Shown here: piece by piece, positions 7,052-15,366 of the stretch | How positions within the stretch are numbered: position 1 is the first letter of the stretch | How the letters are laid out: each line of letters opens with the position of its first letter | Source of the DNA: Flavobacteriales bacterium | Lineage (GTDB): Bacteria; Bacteroidota; Bacteroidia; Flavobacteriales_D; Sanyastnellaceae | Length of the DNA stretch: 64,000 nt | NCBI GenBank assembly: GCA_947466425.1 | Contig: CANIBZ010000004.1 | Span: 1 to 64,000, forward strand | Reading direction: 5' to 3' | Made by a program: the position numbers and the translations under genes | Notes under the pieces: model-generated | What the model was told of the DNA's origin: nothing | Databases searched by the model: none | What the model saw: only the letters and a program-made list of their open reading frames with translations

Positions 7052-8092
7052 TTGGTAGTTTTAGCAGCATCCATTACTGCTTCAGCACAACAATTCACCG
7101 TTGTTAAAGATAACGCACACGGTAGCATAGAAAACCAATGCAAGACAGGTACTTGCTGGAGTTTCGCTACTACTTCATTCATCGAATCTGAAATTATTCG
7201 CAAAGGAAACAAAGCTGTTGACCTTTCGGAAATGTACAACGTGCGCTTGACCTATCCGAAAAAAGCCGAGAGCTATGTGCGCTTTCAAGGCAAACAACAA
7301 TTCGGTCCAGGCGGATTAAGTCACGATGTTCTTTCAATCATTGAAGAATTCGGAATTGTTCCGGAAGAGGCTTATTCCGGATTTGTTTTCGGAAGTACAG
7401 AATACGATCACGGCACTTTAGACGAAAAACTAAACAATCTTGTAGTTGATGCTGTCAAAGCTCCAACCAACGGATACCAAGAGGGTGTAAATGGAATTTT
7501 GGATAATGAAATTGGAGCCCTTCCTACTGAATTCAAATACAACGGAACATCATACACACCTGCAACTTTTCGAGACGCAATGAAAATTAACGCGAAAGAA
7601 TATGTGTGCTTAACTTCTTTTTCTCACCATCCTTTCTATTCTTCTTTCGTGTTGGAAGTGCCAGACAACTGGGCTAAAAAATCTTACTACAACCTGCCAC
7701 TTGACGAGTTTCAAAACGTAGCTGACTTTGCATTAGGCAAGGGATACACCATTGCTTGGGATGCGGATGTCAGCGAAAAAACGTTCGATGCAAGAAAAGG
7801 ATTCGCGTATGTTGAATCGTTTCAAAAAGAACCGAAAGTGACACAAGAGACAAGACAAGAAGCGTTTGATAATTATGAGACTACTGATGATCATCTCATG
7901 CACATTACAGGAACTGCGAAAGACGATAAGGGAAATTCATACTACTTAGTGAAAAACTCTTGGGGAACTGAAGGCCTTGCCAATGGGGGATTTCAATACA
8001 TTTCTGTTCCTTACTTCCGTTACAAAACGGTGTGCATGATCGTTCACAAAGACGCTCTTCCGAAAGAAATTGCAGTGAAATTGGGAATGTAA
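7052..8092 (+). CDS. C1B-family cysteine peptidase (bleomycin hydrolase/aminopeptidase C-like), exported; start disrupted
   Basis: Papain-like peptidase with the full triad by pattern: Cys35 (GTCWSFATT), His284 (DDHLMHITG) and Asn302 (VKNSWGTEG). FGPGGLSHDV and the overall order resemble Bacteroidota aminopeptidase C/bleomycin hydrolase. Numbering is from TTG 7052, the first in-frame start. The natural N-terminus appears to be further left: in-frame codons from 7031 read KKSILFSLVVLAASITASAQ, a fine signal peptide, but the GTG at 7027 that should open it is one base out of frame. Bases 7030-7036 are A7 and 7044-7049 T6; losing one base from either run restores a full signal peptide. So this is a slippage variant, a sequencing error or a non-standard start. 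Confidence 0.88.
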   Translation: MVVLAASITASAQQFTVVKDNAHGSIENQCKTGTCWSFATTSFIESEIIRKGNKAVDLSEMYNVRLTYPKKAESYVRFQGKQQFGPGGLSHDVLSIIEEFGIVPEEAYSGFVFGSTEYDHGTLDEKLNNLVVDAVKAPTNGYQEGVNGILDNEIGALPTEFKYNGTSYTPATFRDAMKINAKEYVCLTSFSHHPFYSSFVLEVPDNWAKKSYYNLPLDEFQNVADFALGKGYTIAWDADVSEKTFDARKGFAYVESFQKEPKVTQETRQEAFDNYETTDDHLMHITGTAKDDKGNSYYLVKNSWGTEGLANGGFQYISVPYFRYKTVCMIVHKDALPKEIAVKLGM

Positions 8093-8671
8093 TTATTTCC
8101 TTGGTCCTAACGGGACAAGTATTCCTCCACGAATGACGAGCGGTCCATAAGGTGACCGCTCTTCTTCTGTAAAGTCGTACATGATTTGGAAATAAGTACC
8201 CAATCCGTGTCCTATTCCTTGCGATATTCCTCCGCCGGCTAAAACCAAAGGAAAGGTTTCTCTTTGCGTTCCTCCAAAGGAATAAGTAGGTGCATTCACT
8301 TGATTAATCTCGGCACATGCAAACAATCCATTGAACAACCCAAAGCGCGCCCAAGCAATGCCGGCGTATATCTGCTCTTCGTAAAGACGTGTTTTGTAAT
8401 ACGTAAAATTGAAGCCAACGCCAACTGAAAGCCTATCCGTTAGTCGATATCCGACAAGCGGCGTAATGGCTCCGTAGAACATTCCAGAACCATTCGAAGA
8501 GCTTAATCCTAATCCTAACGAACCTCCAACAACCGTTCGCTCTCTATGCGTTAAATCGTTTAGACTCTGTTTCGATTTATCATTCGAAGGAAGTGAGTTC
8601 ACGTAGTCATCGGGTTGCGCAAAAGCATTCAACACGAACAACAAAAAACTTCCGAGTAAAAACGCTTTCAT
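8093..8671 (-). CDS. exported protein, probable small outer-membrane beta-barrel
   Basis: The 192-residue product starts at ATG 8671 with a signal peptide (MKAFLLGSFLLFVLNAFAQ). The mature part is Gly- and Tyr-rich with alternating hydrophobic strands (GGSLGLGLSSSNG, VGYRLTDRLSVGVGFNFTYY) and ends in a strand-like segment with PLGPRK. This resembles small outer-membrane barrel proteins of Bacteroidota; no family is identified. The start overlaps the upstream gene's stop by one base (TAATG), so the two are translationally coupled. The longer frame up to 8713 is rejected because it would lack the signal peptide start and overlap the neighbour by 43 bases. Confidence 0.75.
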   Translation of the reverse strand: MKAFLLGSFLLFVLNAFAQPDDYVNSLPSNDKSKQSLNDLTHRERTVVGGSLGLGLSSSNGSGMFYGAITPLVGYRLTDRLSVGVGFNFTYYKTRLYEEQIYAGIAWARFGLFNGLFACAEINQVNAPTYSFGGTQRETFPLVLAGGGISQGIGHGLGTYFQIMYDFTEEERSPYGPLVIRGGILVPLGPRK

Positions 8672-9741
8672 TAACGAATAAATGAAACAACCGAAAGGTG
8701 CGTTCCGGCCCATACTTGAACAAAATAAATTCCGCTTTCAGAAGGGAGTTCAGTTAGTACCACCTGATTATTTCCTTGTGGAAACGTTCTGTTAATGACC
8801 TCATTCACCAATCTTCCATTCACATCAAATAAACGAATGTTTACATCAACAGCCTGAGGCAAATCGAATCCAACAGTGAACATGTCTTTCACCTCTGTTG
8901 GAAAACCGTAGGCCTTAAAATCAGAGGCAGATGTTTCTGTTACAAAAGATGGATTGAATCCCACAAATTTCACCACGTTGTTTCCTGTACATGGAATAGC
9001 CAAAGTATCTAGCTCTTCAGCGTAACAAATATCTGCAGCGCTAGAAACACCTCCGGTAACAGTTACTGTAGAGGTTGTGGTGAAGTCGTTTGAAAACTTG
9101 GTAATCGCATTCGGACTCCAAGAACTCACGTAATAATTTCCATAAGAATCGTGATCTATCCCGTCGCAGTTTCCAAGGTTTGTAGTTGTAAGAACCGTTA
9201 ACATGTAGGTTGAAAGGTCAATGGCTTTAATGGGTGCATTCGCGCCCCAACTTACCATAACCAATCTATTGTTCGCCGCATCGTAGGTTAATCCGTTCGG
9301 AGTGCTTGTGGTATTTGTCACAACAATTGAACTCGTTGGCGCTGATAGGTTTGCTACATTCACTTCATAAATCTTCTTATTCGAAAAATCAGACACCCAC
9401 AACTTGTCAGTTCCATTGCTTGCCATTCCGTTTAAGAACGCAGCGCCAGCCAACGTGTGCGTCATAACCTGAGCGCCAGTAGTCACATCGTATCCTTTCA
9501 CGGCGCTTCCAACAAGGGAAAACAAAACACCATTCATAACTTCCATTCCGTAATTCGCTTTCGCTACTCCCAATGTTCCTTGTGGCACAGCATCGCTGTG
9601 CATACGCACGACGTTGTTTCCATTTCCAACTAAAAAGATCTGATTGGTAGGATCGTATTCAACGCCTTCAATGGCGGTTAACGATTGAGCTTGAGATAAG
9701 CTAGCGCTTAGGGCTAAAACAAAAAATAAAATTTTTTTCAT
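8671..9741 (-). CDS. secreted beta-propeller (SMP-30/LRE-like) protein with T9SS type A sorting domain
   Basis: 356 residues: signal peptide (residues 1-18, ending SQAQ), then repeated segments of about 40-45 residues of the NHL/SMP-30 gluconolactonase-like propeller kind (VEYDPTNQIFLVGNG, LTYDAANNRLVMVSW, DGIDHDSYGNYYVSSW), and a C-terminal T9SS type A domain of about 75 residues (VNIRLFDVNGRLV, IYFVQV). T9SS cargo is secreted across the outer membrane and either anchored or released. The ligand or substrate is unknown; a catalytic role is not evident. It shares a 1-base overlap with the following barrel-like protein. Confidence 0.85.
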   Translation of the reverse strand: MKKILFFVLALSASLSQAQSLTAIEGVEYDPTNQIFLVGNGNNVVRMHSDAVPQGTLGVAKANYGMEVMNGVLFSLVGSAVKGYDVTTGAQVMTHTLAGAAFLNGMASNGTDKLWVSDFSNKKIYEVNVANLSAPTSSIVVTNTTSTPNGLTYDAANNRLVMVSWGANAPIKAIDLSTYMLTVLTTTNLGNCDGIDHDSYGNYYVSSWSPNAITKFSNDFTTTSTVTVTGGVSSAADICYAEELDTLAIPCTGNNVVKFVGFNPSFVTETSASDFKAYGFPTEVKDMFTVGFDLPQAVDVNIRLFDVNGRLVNEVINRTFPQGNNQVVLTELPSESGIYFVQVWAGTHLSVVSFIR

Positions 9742-9822
9742 ATTGAAGAAGTTATAGCCGGCAATTTACTACCAAATTGAATGCACCCTCTTCTAATTTT
9801 TCTTAAATTGCAAGGACATTCT

Positions 9823-10758
9823 ATGCCCCAATTGAAAATAATAATAGCGATTCTTCTCCTCTCCTCGAGCTGTGCAGCGTTTGGGCAAACTACCTCTATT
9901 GAAGAGTTTTTAGCGCGAAAGGCAAATAACGAAGTCATGGTAGCGGCACACAGAGGCGATTGGAAAAATTTTCCAGAAAACAGTTTGCCAGCAATACAGT
10001 CTTGTATAGACCATTTTATAGATATTGTTGAAATCGATGTTCAAGAAACATCGGATGGGAAGTTCATTTTAATGCACGACAATTCTGTGAATAGAACCAC
10101 CAATGGTAAAGGGGATGTTAGCTCACTAAGCGCGAAGAATATTTCAAAATTGAGATTGAAAGATCGAAATGGCCAGGTAACAGACGAACATGTTCCCACA
10201 CTTGAAGAGGCGTTAGGACTAGCCAAGGGGAAAGTACTCTTAAACCTAGACAAAAGTTCAGGTCGATTTGAAAAACTAATTCCGATAATAGATTCAATGG
10301 GGGTAAGAAATCAGGTGATACTGAAGGGAGCAAGTGGTTCGAGTTTCTTTTTCAATTATATGATACAGAATCCAGAAGGCCCCTTGTTTATGCCCATTCT
10401 GAAATACCAGCCAAAAACTCAACTCGACACTTTTCTTTTGGAGGCACGGGTTCCTCTTGCGGAATTATTACTATCGAACGATTCGAGCTACGTTACAAGT
10501 CCCGTTGGCATGTATTTATTTAGGAAACATAGAACGGGCATTTGGTACAACGCACTTTTCAAATCTATTAGCGCCGGAAAAAGCGAGAACAGCGATGCCT
10601 TAGGAACTTGGAATTGGTTTATTCAGCACGAGGCGCTCGTCATTCAAACCGATTTCCCCATGGAGTTGCTTCAGCATTTGATAGACACAGGAAAACACAA
10701 ACGTCCTTATGATTACAAAGACATCTCGCTAGTTAAACTTCCCAAACCTAAAAATTAG
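9823..10758 (+). CDS. glycerophosphodiester phosphodiesterase family protein, exported
   Basis: TIM-barrel GDPD enzyme expected to cleave glycerophosphodiesters to glycerol-3-phosphate and an alcohol. Seen: signal peptide from ATG 9823 (MPQLKIIIAILLLSSSCAAFGQ; a Cys at 16 leaves lipoprotein processing possible), AHRGDWKNFPENS, EIDVQETSDGKFILMHD and NRTTNGKGDV, matching the family's HRG, E-x-D and H-D metal and acid-base motifs. The in-frame ATG at 9781 would add 14 residues before the signal peptide and is not used. It converges with the NAGPA-domain gene, and the two stop codons overlap by four bases. Periplasmic phospholipid headgroup or teichoic-like polymer scavenging is inferred. Confidence 0.92.
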   Translation: MPQLKIIIAILLLSSSCAAFGQTTSIEEFLARKANNEVMVAAHRGDWKNFPENSLPAIQSCIDHFIDIVEIDVQETSDGKFILMHDNSVNRTTNGKGDVSSLSAKNISKLRLKDRNGQVTDEHVPTLEEALGLAKGKVLLNLDKSSGRFEKLIPIIDSMGVRNQVILKGASGSSFFFNYMIQNPEGPLFMPILKYQPKTQLDTFLLEARVPLAELLLSNDSSYVTSPVGMYLFRKHRTGIWYNALFKSISAGKSENSDALGTWNWFIQHEALVIQTDFPMELLQHLIDTGKHKRPYDYKDISLVKLPKPKN

Positions 10759-11855
10759 TTTCTACGAAGTCCAAAGTGCGTATATACCTTACGCTCACCA
10801 CCGTCTGCCGGACGGTTTACGATGCCGAATTTTTCTACATACATACAAGAACTTCCGCCTTGGTCACAGGCCATTGCATTGTAACACCCATAAGGCATAA
10901 GTATAGCTGCGCATTCCTTTAAAGTCAAGCCTCTGCTGTGCTGAGGTTTGCGTCCGTCTGCTACAAGTAAAAATATTTTCGTTCCACTTTCATCAATACC
11001 CATTACCGTTCTCGGGTAAGGTTTCTCTTTCGTGTGATCACGTTCGTCTATCGACTCTATTCCATTCAAAATAATATCAAACCTCCCCCAAATGACATTG
11101 TACATATCCGCGGTCAACTCTTTAACAACATCTAAGTCCTTTGAATAAAATCCCTTCCCTTGCTCAGAAAAATACAGAAACGGACGCTTATCGGAATCTT
11201 CCATTTTCAAAGCTTGTCCTTTTACAACGTAATTCCCAGTCCAATGTCCAAGAGGTGCTTCAAGTCCGGGTGTTGAACCTGCTTCGCCATTCACAGCAAC
11301 TTCACAATTGAAACGTTTAGCAAATTCAGAGGTCAACTCTTTTTTCAAAATAGCCGTATCAAGTTCAACAGTGAATGCATTCAAATCAGCTATTGCCATG
11401 ACCACAAAAGCATTTGGATCTTGAAAAGTCAAATTAAAAACCTCAATGCCCTTTTTAGCCCAAATAGTTTTAACCACAGGAGTTCCTAATTCTCCAATCT
11501 GAAGGTTTTCCAAGGAAACTGCTGAAGAATATAAGCTGTCTTTAACAACCTCTACTACAGGAACAATATTCGTAGAAAGCAATTGTGATTCTTCCTTTTG
11601 AAGTTCTGAACGCGCATCTAAAATAACCGCGAACACAACTGGAATTCCTGTTAAAACAAAACTAATCCACCAGAGTGTCATCGTTCTCTCAGTGCTATTT
11701 CTAAAAAAAACTTTTTTGAAGAAAAATAAAAACCCTACCCAAATCAATCCAGAAGCAACAATCCAAATCAATAACTGAAACGCGATTGGAAATTGAGAGA
11801 TTCTCCAAAAAAGTGCGCTTAAATCGTCAAGAAAAACGTTAATCTGATCCCCCAT
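10755..11855 (-). CDS. phosphodiester glycosidase (NAGPA/DUF2233) family membrane protein
   Basis: 366 residues with two N-terminal membrane segments (about 27-47 and 62-80), then a periplasmic domain of the NAGPA type (PF09992). The diagnostic C-terminal part is present: RTVMGIDESGTKIFLLVADGR, GLTLKECAAILMPYGCYNAMACDQGGSSCMYV and the closing FGLRRN. The family uncovers phosphodiester-linked sugars, as in the human mannose-6-phosphate uncovering enzyme; the bacterial substrate is uncertain. Convergent placement against a GDPD, with overlapping stops, suggests but does not prove related phosphodiester chemistry. A TATATTTG box lies 8 bases before the ATG. Confidence 0.88.
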   Translation of the reverse strand: MGDQINVFLDDLSALFWRISQFPIAFQLLIWIVASGLIWVGFLFFFKKVFFRNSTERTMTLWWISFVLTGIPVVFAVILDARSELQKEESQLLSTNIVPVVEVVKDSLYSSAVSLENLQIGELGTPVVKTIWAKKGIEVFNLTFQDPNAFVVMAIADLNAFTVELDTAILKKELTSEFAKRFNCEVAVNGEAGSTPGLEAPLGHWTGNYVVKGQALKMEDSDKRPFLYFSEQGKGFYSKDLDVVKELTADMYNVIWGRFDIILNGIESIDERDHTKEKPYPRTVMGIDESGTKIFLLVADGRKPQHSRGLTLKECAAILMPYGCYNAMACDQGGSSCMYVEKFGIVNRPADGGERKVYTHFGLRRN

Positions 11856-11863
11856 AATAATTG

Positions 11864-11871
11864 CAAATATA
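11864..11871 (-). promoter_or_regulatory. -7 promoter box of the NAGPA-family gene
   Basis: Reverse-strand TATATTTG, 8 bases before the ATG at 11855. It lies back to back with the purK box, 18 bp away, inside a 46-bp divergent spacer. Confidence 0.45.
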
Positions 11872-11889
11872 TATCCGCAGAAGAAATTC

Positions 11890-11897
11890 TATCTTTG
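11890..11897 (+). promoter_or_regulatory. -7 promoter box of purK (leaderless geometry)
   Basis: TATCTTTG ends exactly four bases before the purK ATG at 11902, so transcription is expected to start at or next to the A of ATG. Confidence 0.55.
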
Positions 11898-11901
11898 AAA
11901 A

Positions 11902-13044
11902 ATGAATCACAAAGTAGATCTCACCACCAAGCTTGGAATTTTAGGAGGCGGACAATTAGGAAGAATGCTCATTCAAGAAGCCGTTAACTTCAACATTCAC
12001 ATCTCTGTATTAGACCCTTCGGTTAACGCGCCCTGCGCAGACCTCGCAAATAATTTCGTTGTAGGAAATTTCAGCGACTATCAAACGGTACTCGATTTTG
12101 GAAAAACAGTAGATGTTCTGACCATCGAAATTGAACACGTAAACATTGACGCACTTGAAGAATTGGAACGTCTTGGAAAGAAAGTATTTCCAAGACCACA
12201 GGCTCTTCGAACCATTCAAGACAAAGGACTTCAAAAACAATTTTATAAAGCGAACAACATTCCAACCGCTCCATTCCATTTAATCGATAACGCCGAAGAT
12301 GCGTTGTTGTTTAAAGAAAAAGGACCGTTCATGCAGAAGCTTCGCAAAGGCGGATACGATGGAAAAGGCGTAACTCCCTTGCGCACTGAAGCGGAATTCA
12401 AATCGGCATTCAATGCGCCTAGCGTGCTGGAAGAATTCGTTCCTTTCGTGAAAGAACTTGCAGTGATTGTGGCTCGAAATGAACGTGGAGAAATTGCTAC
12501 CTTCCCTTTGGTGGAAATGGAATTCAACCCGGAAGCGAATCTGGTAGAATTCATTTTCTCTCCAGCCAACGTGAACGTTGAAATTGAAAACAACGCGAAG
12601 AAAATCGCAATCGACATCGCCAATAAACTCGAACACGTTGGTTTATTAGCCATAGAATTATTCCTCACTGCAGAAGGGAATTTATTGGTGAATGAAATCG
12701 CTCCTCGTCCCCACAACAGCGGTCACCACACCATTGAAGCGTGCTTCGTTTCACAATACGGCATGCACCTTCGCGCAATCTTGAATATGCCGCTAGGCAG
12801 CACAGGACTTCGCACTCCAGCGGTTATGATTAACCTCTTGGGTGAAAAAGGATTCGAAGGAAAAGCCCGTTACGAAAACATAGAAGAAGTCCTTGACACC
12901 GAAGGTGCATACATTCATTTATATGGAAAGGAAGACACCAAACCCTTCCGGAAAATGGGACACATAACAGTGTGTAATTCAAATCTGGAAGAAGCGAAGG
13001 ATATTGCCAGACGGTTCTTGAAAGAGGTAAGGATTGTATCCTAG
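11902..13044 (+). CDS. purK: 5-(carboxyamino)imidazole ribonucleotide synthase
   Basis: ATP-grasp enzyme that carboxylates AIR to N5-CAIR in purine synthesis. The 380-residue length is normal. Seen: LGGGQLGRM near the N-terminus, the ATP-grasp glycine region KGGYDGKGV, the acidic metal segment EFVPFVKELAVIVARN, and the family signature NEIAPRPHNSGHHTIEAC. PurE is not adjacent. The gene has its own promoter box and converges with ispG across an 8-bp gap. Confidence 0.98.
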   Translation: MNHKVDLTTKLGILGGGQLGRMLIQEAVNFNIHISVLDPSVNAPCADLANNFVVGNFSDYQTVLDFGKTVDVLTIEIEHVNIDALEELERLGKKVFPRPQALRTIQDKGLQKQFYKANNIPTAPFHLIDNAEDALLFKEKGPFMQKLRKGGYDGKGVTPLRTEAEFKSAFNAPSVLEEFVPFVKELAVIVARNERGEIATFPLVEMEFNPEANLVEFIFSPANVNVEIENNAKKIAIDIANKLEHVGLLAIELFLTAEGNLLVNEIAPRPHNSGHHTIEACFVSQYGMHLRAILNMPLGSTGLRTPAVMINLLGEKGFEGKARYENIEEVLDTEGAYIHLYGKEDTKPFRKMGHITVCNSNLEEAKDIARRFLKEVRIVS

Positions 13045-13052
13045 CCTCTGCG

Positions 13053-14966
13053 TCAGGGTTCCACCCAATCGCCATATTCCTTAATGAGTGAGATAAGCTC
13101 ATCAACAGCTTGCGCTTCGTCAATATTCTTCTTCACCACATTCTTCTCTTTGTAAAGCGTAATCTTACCAACGCCTGTTCCAACGTAACCGTAATCGGCA
13201 TCGGCCATTTCACCTGGACCGTTTACAATGCATCCCATGATTCCGATCTTCACACCCTTCAAATGCGAAGTGCGTGAGCGAATCTTAGCCGTAGTTTCTT
13301 GAAGATCGAAAAGCGTTCTTCCGCAACTCGGACAAGAGATATATTCAGTTCTTGAAATTCGCGTGCGAGTTGCCTGAAGAATTCCAAATGCAATAGCATT
13401 CGATTTCGCTAACGACGAATGTGTATTCGAAATAAGAACGCCGTCTCCCAATCCGTCTAACAACAAGGCTCCTACATCCGTCGACGAATAAAGCGTGTAC
13501 GCTTCTTCATCTAAATCATATTTCGAAGAAAGCACAACCGGACAAGTCACACCGTGATTCATCAATCTGAAAATCGCTGCTCTTCTGTGTTGAACAGCGC
13601 ATTGATGTGAAGTCTTCAACAACAAGACAACAGTCGCGTCTGACTTCAACACAGAAAGAAAGGACTCCGTTAAATCTTCCAATTCTACTTCAACAAAATT
13701 CAACTCACCCGAACGTTCGTTCGGTTGAAGGTATTCATTGCATGAAAGAACCGGAAAATGACGCTCTTTGTTTTTATTCTGAAGCCATGCTTCATATTCC
13801 ATAACCACAGCAAGGGTTCCAGGAATTTCAAAATTCACCGGGTTCTTTCCAACAAACAAATAATCGCAAGCCGAATCAGACAAATTCCATTTGTCCATAT
13901 CTATTGAATACGCATATCCAACAGCAAAAAGAGAAGCCGCAGTAATCGACTCGCGATTCGAATAATCTGCGAAGACACGCGGAACATTCTTTCCGCCTAA
14001 ATTCAAAACTTCGTGCGTATGTCTTCTTGAATAAGCGAAAAAATCAATTGGAATTTCTTCCTTCGGAATGTGAGATTCTGAATTTCTATTCGCATAACGA
14101 TCGACCAACAATTTCGCTACAGGCATTTCTGCTTCAGGTGCTTCAGTCAATGAAACCCGAACGGTGTCGCCAATGCCGTCTTCCAGCAATGCACCAATTC
14201 CGATGGCCGATTTAATTCTTCCATCTTCTCCATCTCCAGCTTCTGTAACACCCAGATGAAGCGGAAAAACTTCTCCGGTTTCCAAAAGCGTTTGCACCAA
14301 CAAACGATAGGCTTGCACCATCACTTGCGGATTAGATGCCTTCATGGAAATAACCAAATTCTTGTAGTTGCAATCAATGCAAATACGAATGAACTCCATG
14401 GCCGATTCCACCATGCCTTCAGGGGTGTCTCCGTAACGACTAAGAATTCGATCGGAGAGTGAACCGTGATTGGTTCCAATACGCATCGCCGTTCCGTGTT
14501 CTTTACAAATTTCAACAAGCGGAATGAATCGTTCGCGAATGCGTTTCAATTCAGTCAAATAAGATTCGTCGGTATAAACAATCTCTTCAAATTTCTTTTT
14601 ATCGGCGTAATTGCCCGGATTCACACGAACCTTCTCTACAATGCGAGCCGCTATTTCCGCGGCATTCGGAGTGAAGTGAATGTCGGCCACAAGCGGTGTA
14701 TTATACCCCAACTTGTGAAGGTCTTCGCGAATGTTTCGCAAATTCTCTGCTTCGTTTTTACTAGGGGCAGTAATTCGCACCAACTCACAACCCGCTTCTA
14801 TCATGCGAATACTCTCAGCAACGGTTGCTTCAGTATTCATCGTATCCGCTGTGGTCATCGATTGCACACGAATAGGCGCATCGCCCCCCATGGTTAATTC
14901 ACCAATAGTAACGGAAAGCGTCTTGATGCGCTTGTAGCCAAACAAATCTTCGCAGAACGGTTTCAT
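13053..14966 (-). CDS. ispG: 4-hydroxy-3-methylbut-2-enyl diphosphate synthase, long three-domain form
   Basis: Radical-type [4Fe-4S] enzyme of the MEP isoprenoid pathway (MEcPP to HMBPP). At 637 residues it is far longer than the E. coli enzyme (about 370). It matches the three-domain form found in plants, Chlamydiae and Bacteroidota, where a middle domain of about 250 residues sits between the TIM barrel and the cluster domain. Seen: the N-terminal GGDAPIRVQSMTTADT segment, VNPGNYAD, and cluster cysteines C545, C548 (CPSCGRT) and C579 (GCIVNGPGE). The start codon directly follows the stop of the upstream lipoprotein gene, so the two are co-transcribed. Confidence 0.97.
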   Translation of the reverse strand: MKPFCEDLFGYKRIKTLSVTIGELTMGGDAPIRVQSMTTADTMNTEATVAESIRMIEAGCELVRITAPSKNEAENLRNIREDLHKLGYNTPLVADIHFTPNAAEIAARIVEKVRVNPGNYADKKKFEEIVYTDESYLTELKRIRERFIPLVEICKEHGTAMRIGTNHGSLSDRILSRYGDTPEGMVESAMEFIRICIDCNYKNLVISMKASNPQVMVQAYRLLVQTLLETGEVFPLHLGVTEAGDGEDGRIKSAIGIGALLEDGIGDTVRVSLTEAPEAEMPVAKLLVDRYANRNSESHIPKEEIPIDFFAYSRRHTHEVLNLGGKNVPRVFADYSNRESITAASLFAVGYAYSIDMDKWNLSDSACDYLFVGKNPVNFEIPGTLAVVMEYEAWLQNKNKERHFPVLSCNEYLQPNERSGELNFVEVELEDLTESFLSVLKSDATVVLLLKTSHQCAVQHRRAAIFRLMNHGVTCPVVLSSKYDLDEEAYTLYSSTDVGALLLDGLGDGVLISNTHSSLAKSNAIAFGILQATRTRISRTEYISCPSCGRTLFDLQETTAKIRSRTSHLKGVKIGIMGCIVNGPGEMADADYGYVGTGVGKITLYKEKNVVKKNIDEAQAVDELISLIKEYGDWVEP

Positions 14967-15335
14967 TTACTTTGGAAGCTTACTCATTTCCTCAGTCAAC
15001 TGAGCATCCAACGCTTTCGCTAAAGAATCAGCAGAGATGTCTACTTGATTATACGACTCCTCCAACTCCTTAGTTAGAATGTCAATATATTTTCCGTCCT
15101 TAACGCACTCGTTCTTTTGATCATTAATATCGCTCGGCTTGAAATCAGCTTTCGGAAACTTCTCATTGATCTTAGTCGATACACAATCGCAAATTTTCGC
15201 AGCGTCTTCCTTCGTATAAAGATTACCCACGGTCTTCGCACATTCAGATTTCACTTCTGCGCGCTTTTCATCGTTCCATCCACCACATGCAGCTAGGCTT
15301 GTTGCAATCACTGCTAAAAAGAATAATTTTTTCAT
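14967..15335 (-). CDS. small lipoprotein of unknown function
   Basis: 122 residues from ATG 15335. A signal peptide ending in a lipobox (ATSLAACGG, Cys at 19) indicates an acylated lipoprotein. The mature part is helical and charged, with Cys residues in ECAKTVG and ICDCVSTKINEKFPKADF that could form disulfides, and ends in an acidic helix. No family is recognised. The longer frame back to 15458 runs into rlmN and is rejected. It sits between rlmN (31 bp upstream) and ispG (0 bp downstream), reading in the same direction. Confidence 0.8.
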   Translation of the reverse strand: MKKLFFLAVIATSLAACGGWNDEKRAEVKSECAKTVGNLYTKEDAAKICDCVSTKINEKFPKADFKPSDINDQKNECVKDGKYIDILTKELEESYNQVDISADSLAKALDAQLTEEMSKLPK

Positions 15336-15366
15336 GTTGAAATATTTAGTTAAAAAGTTTACTCTA

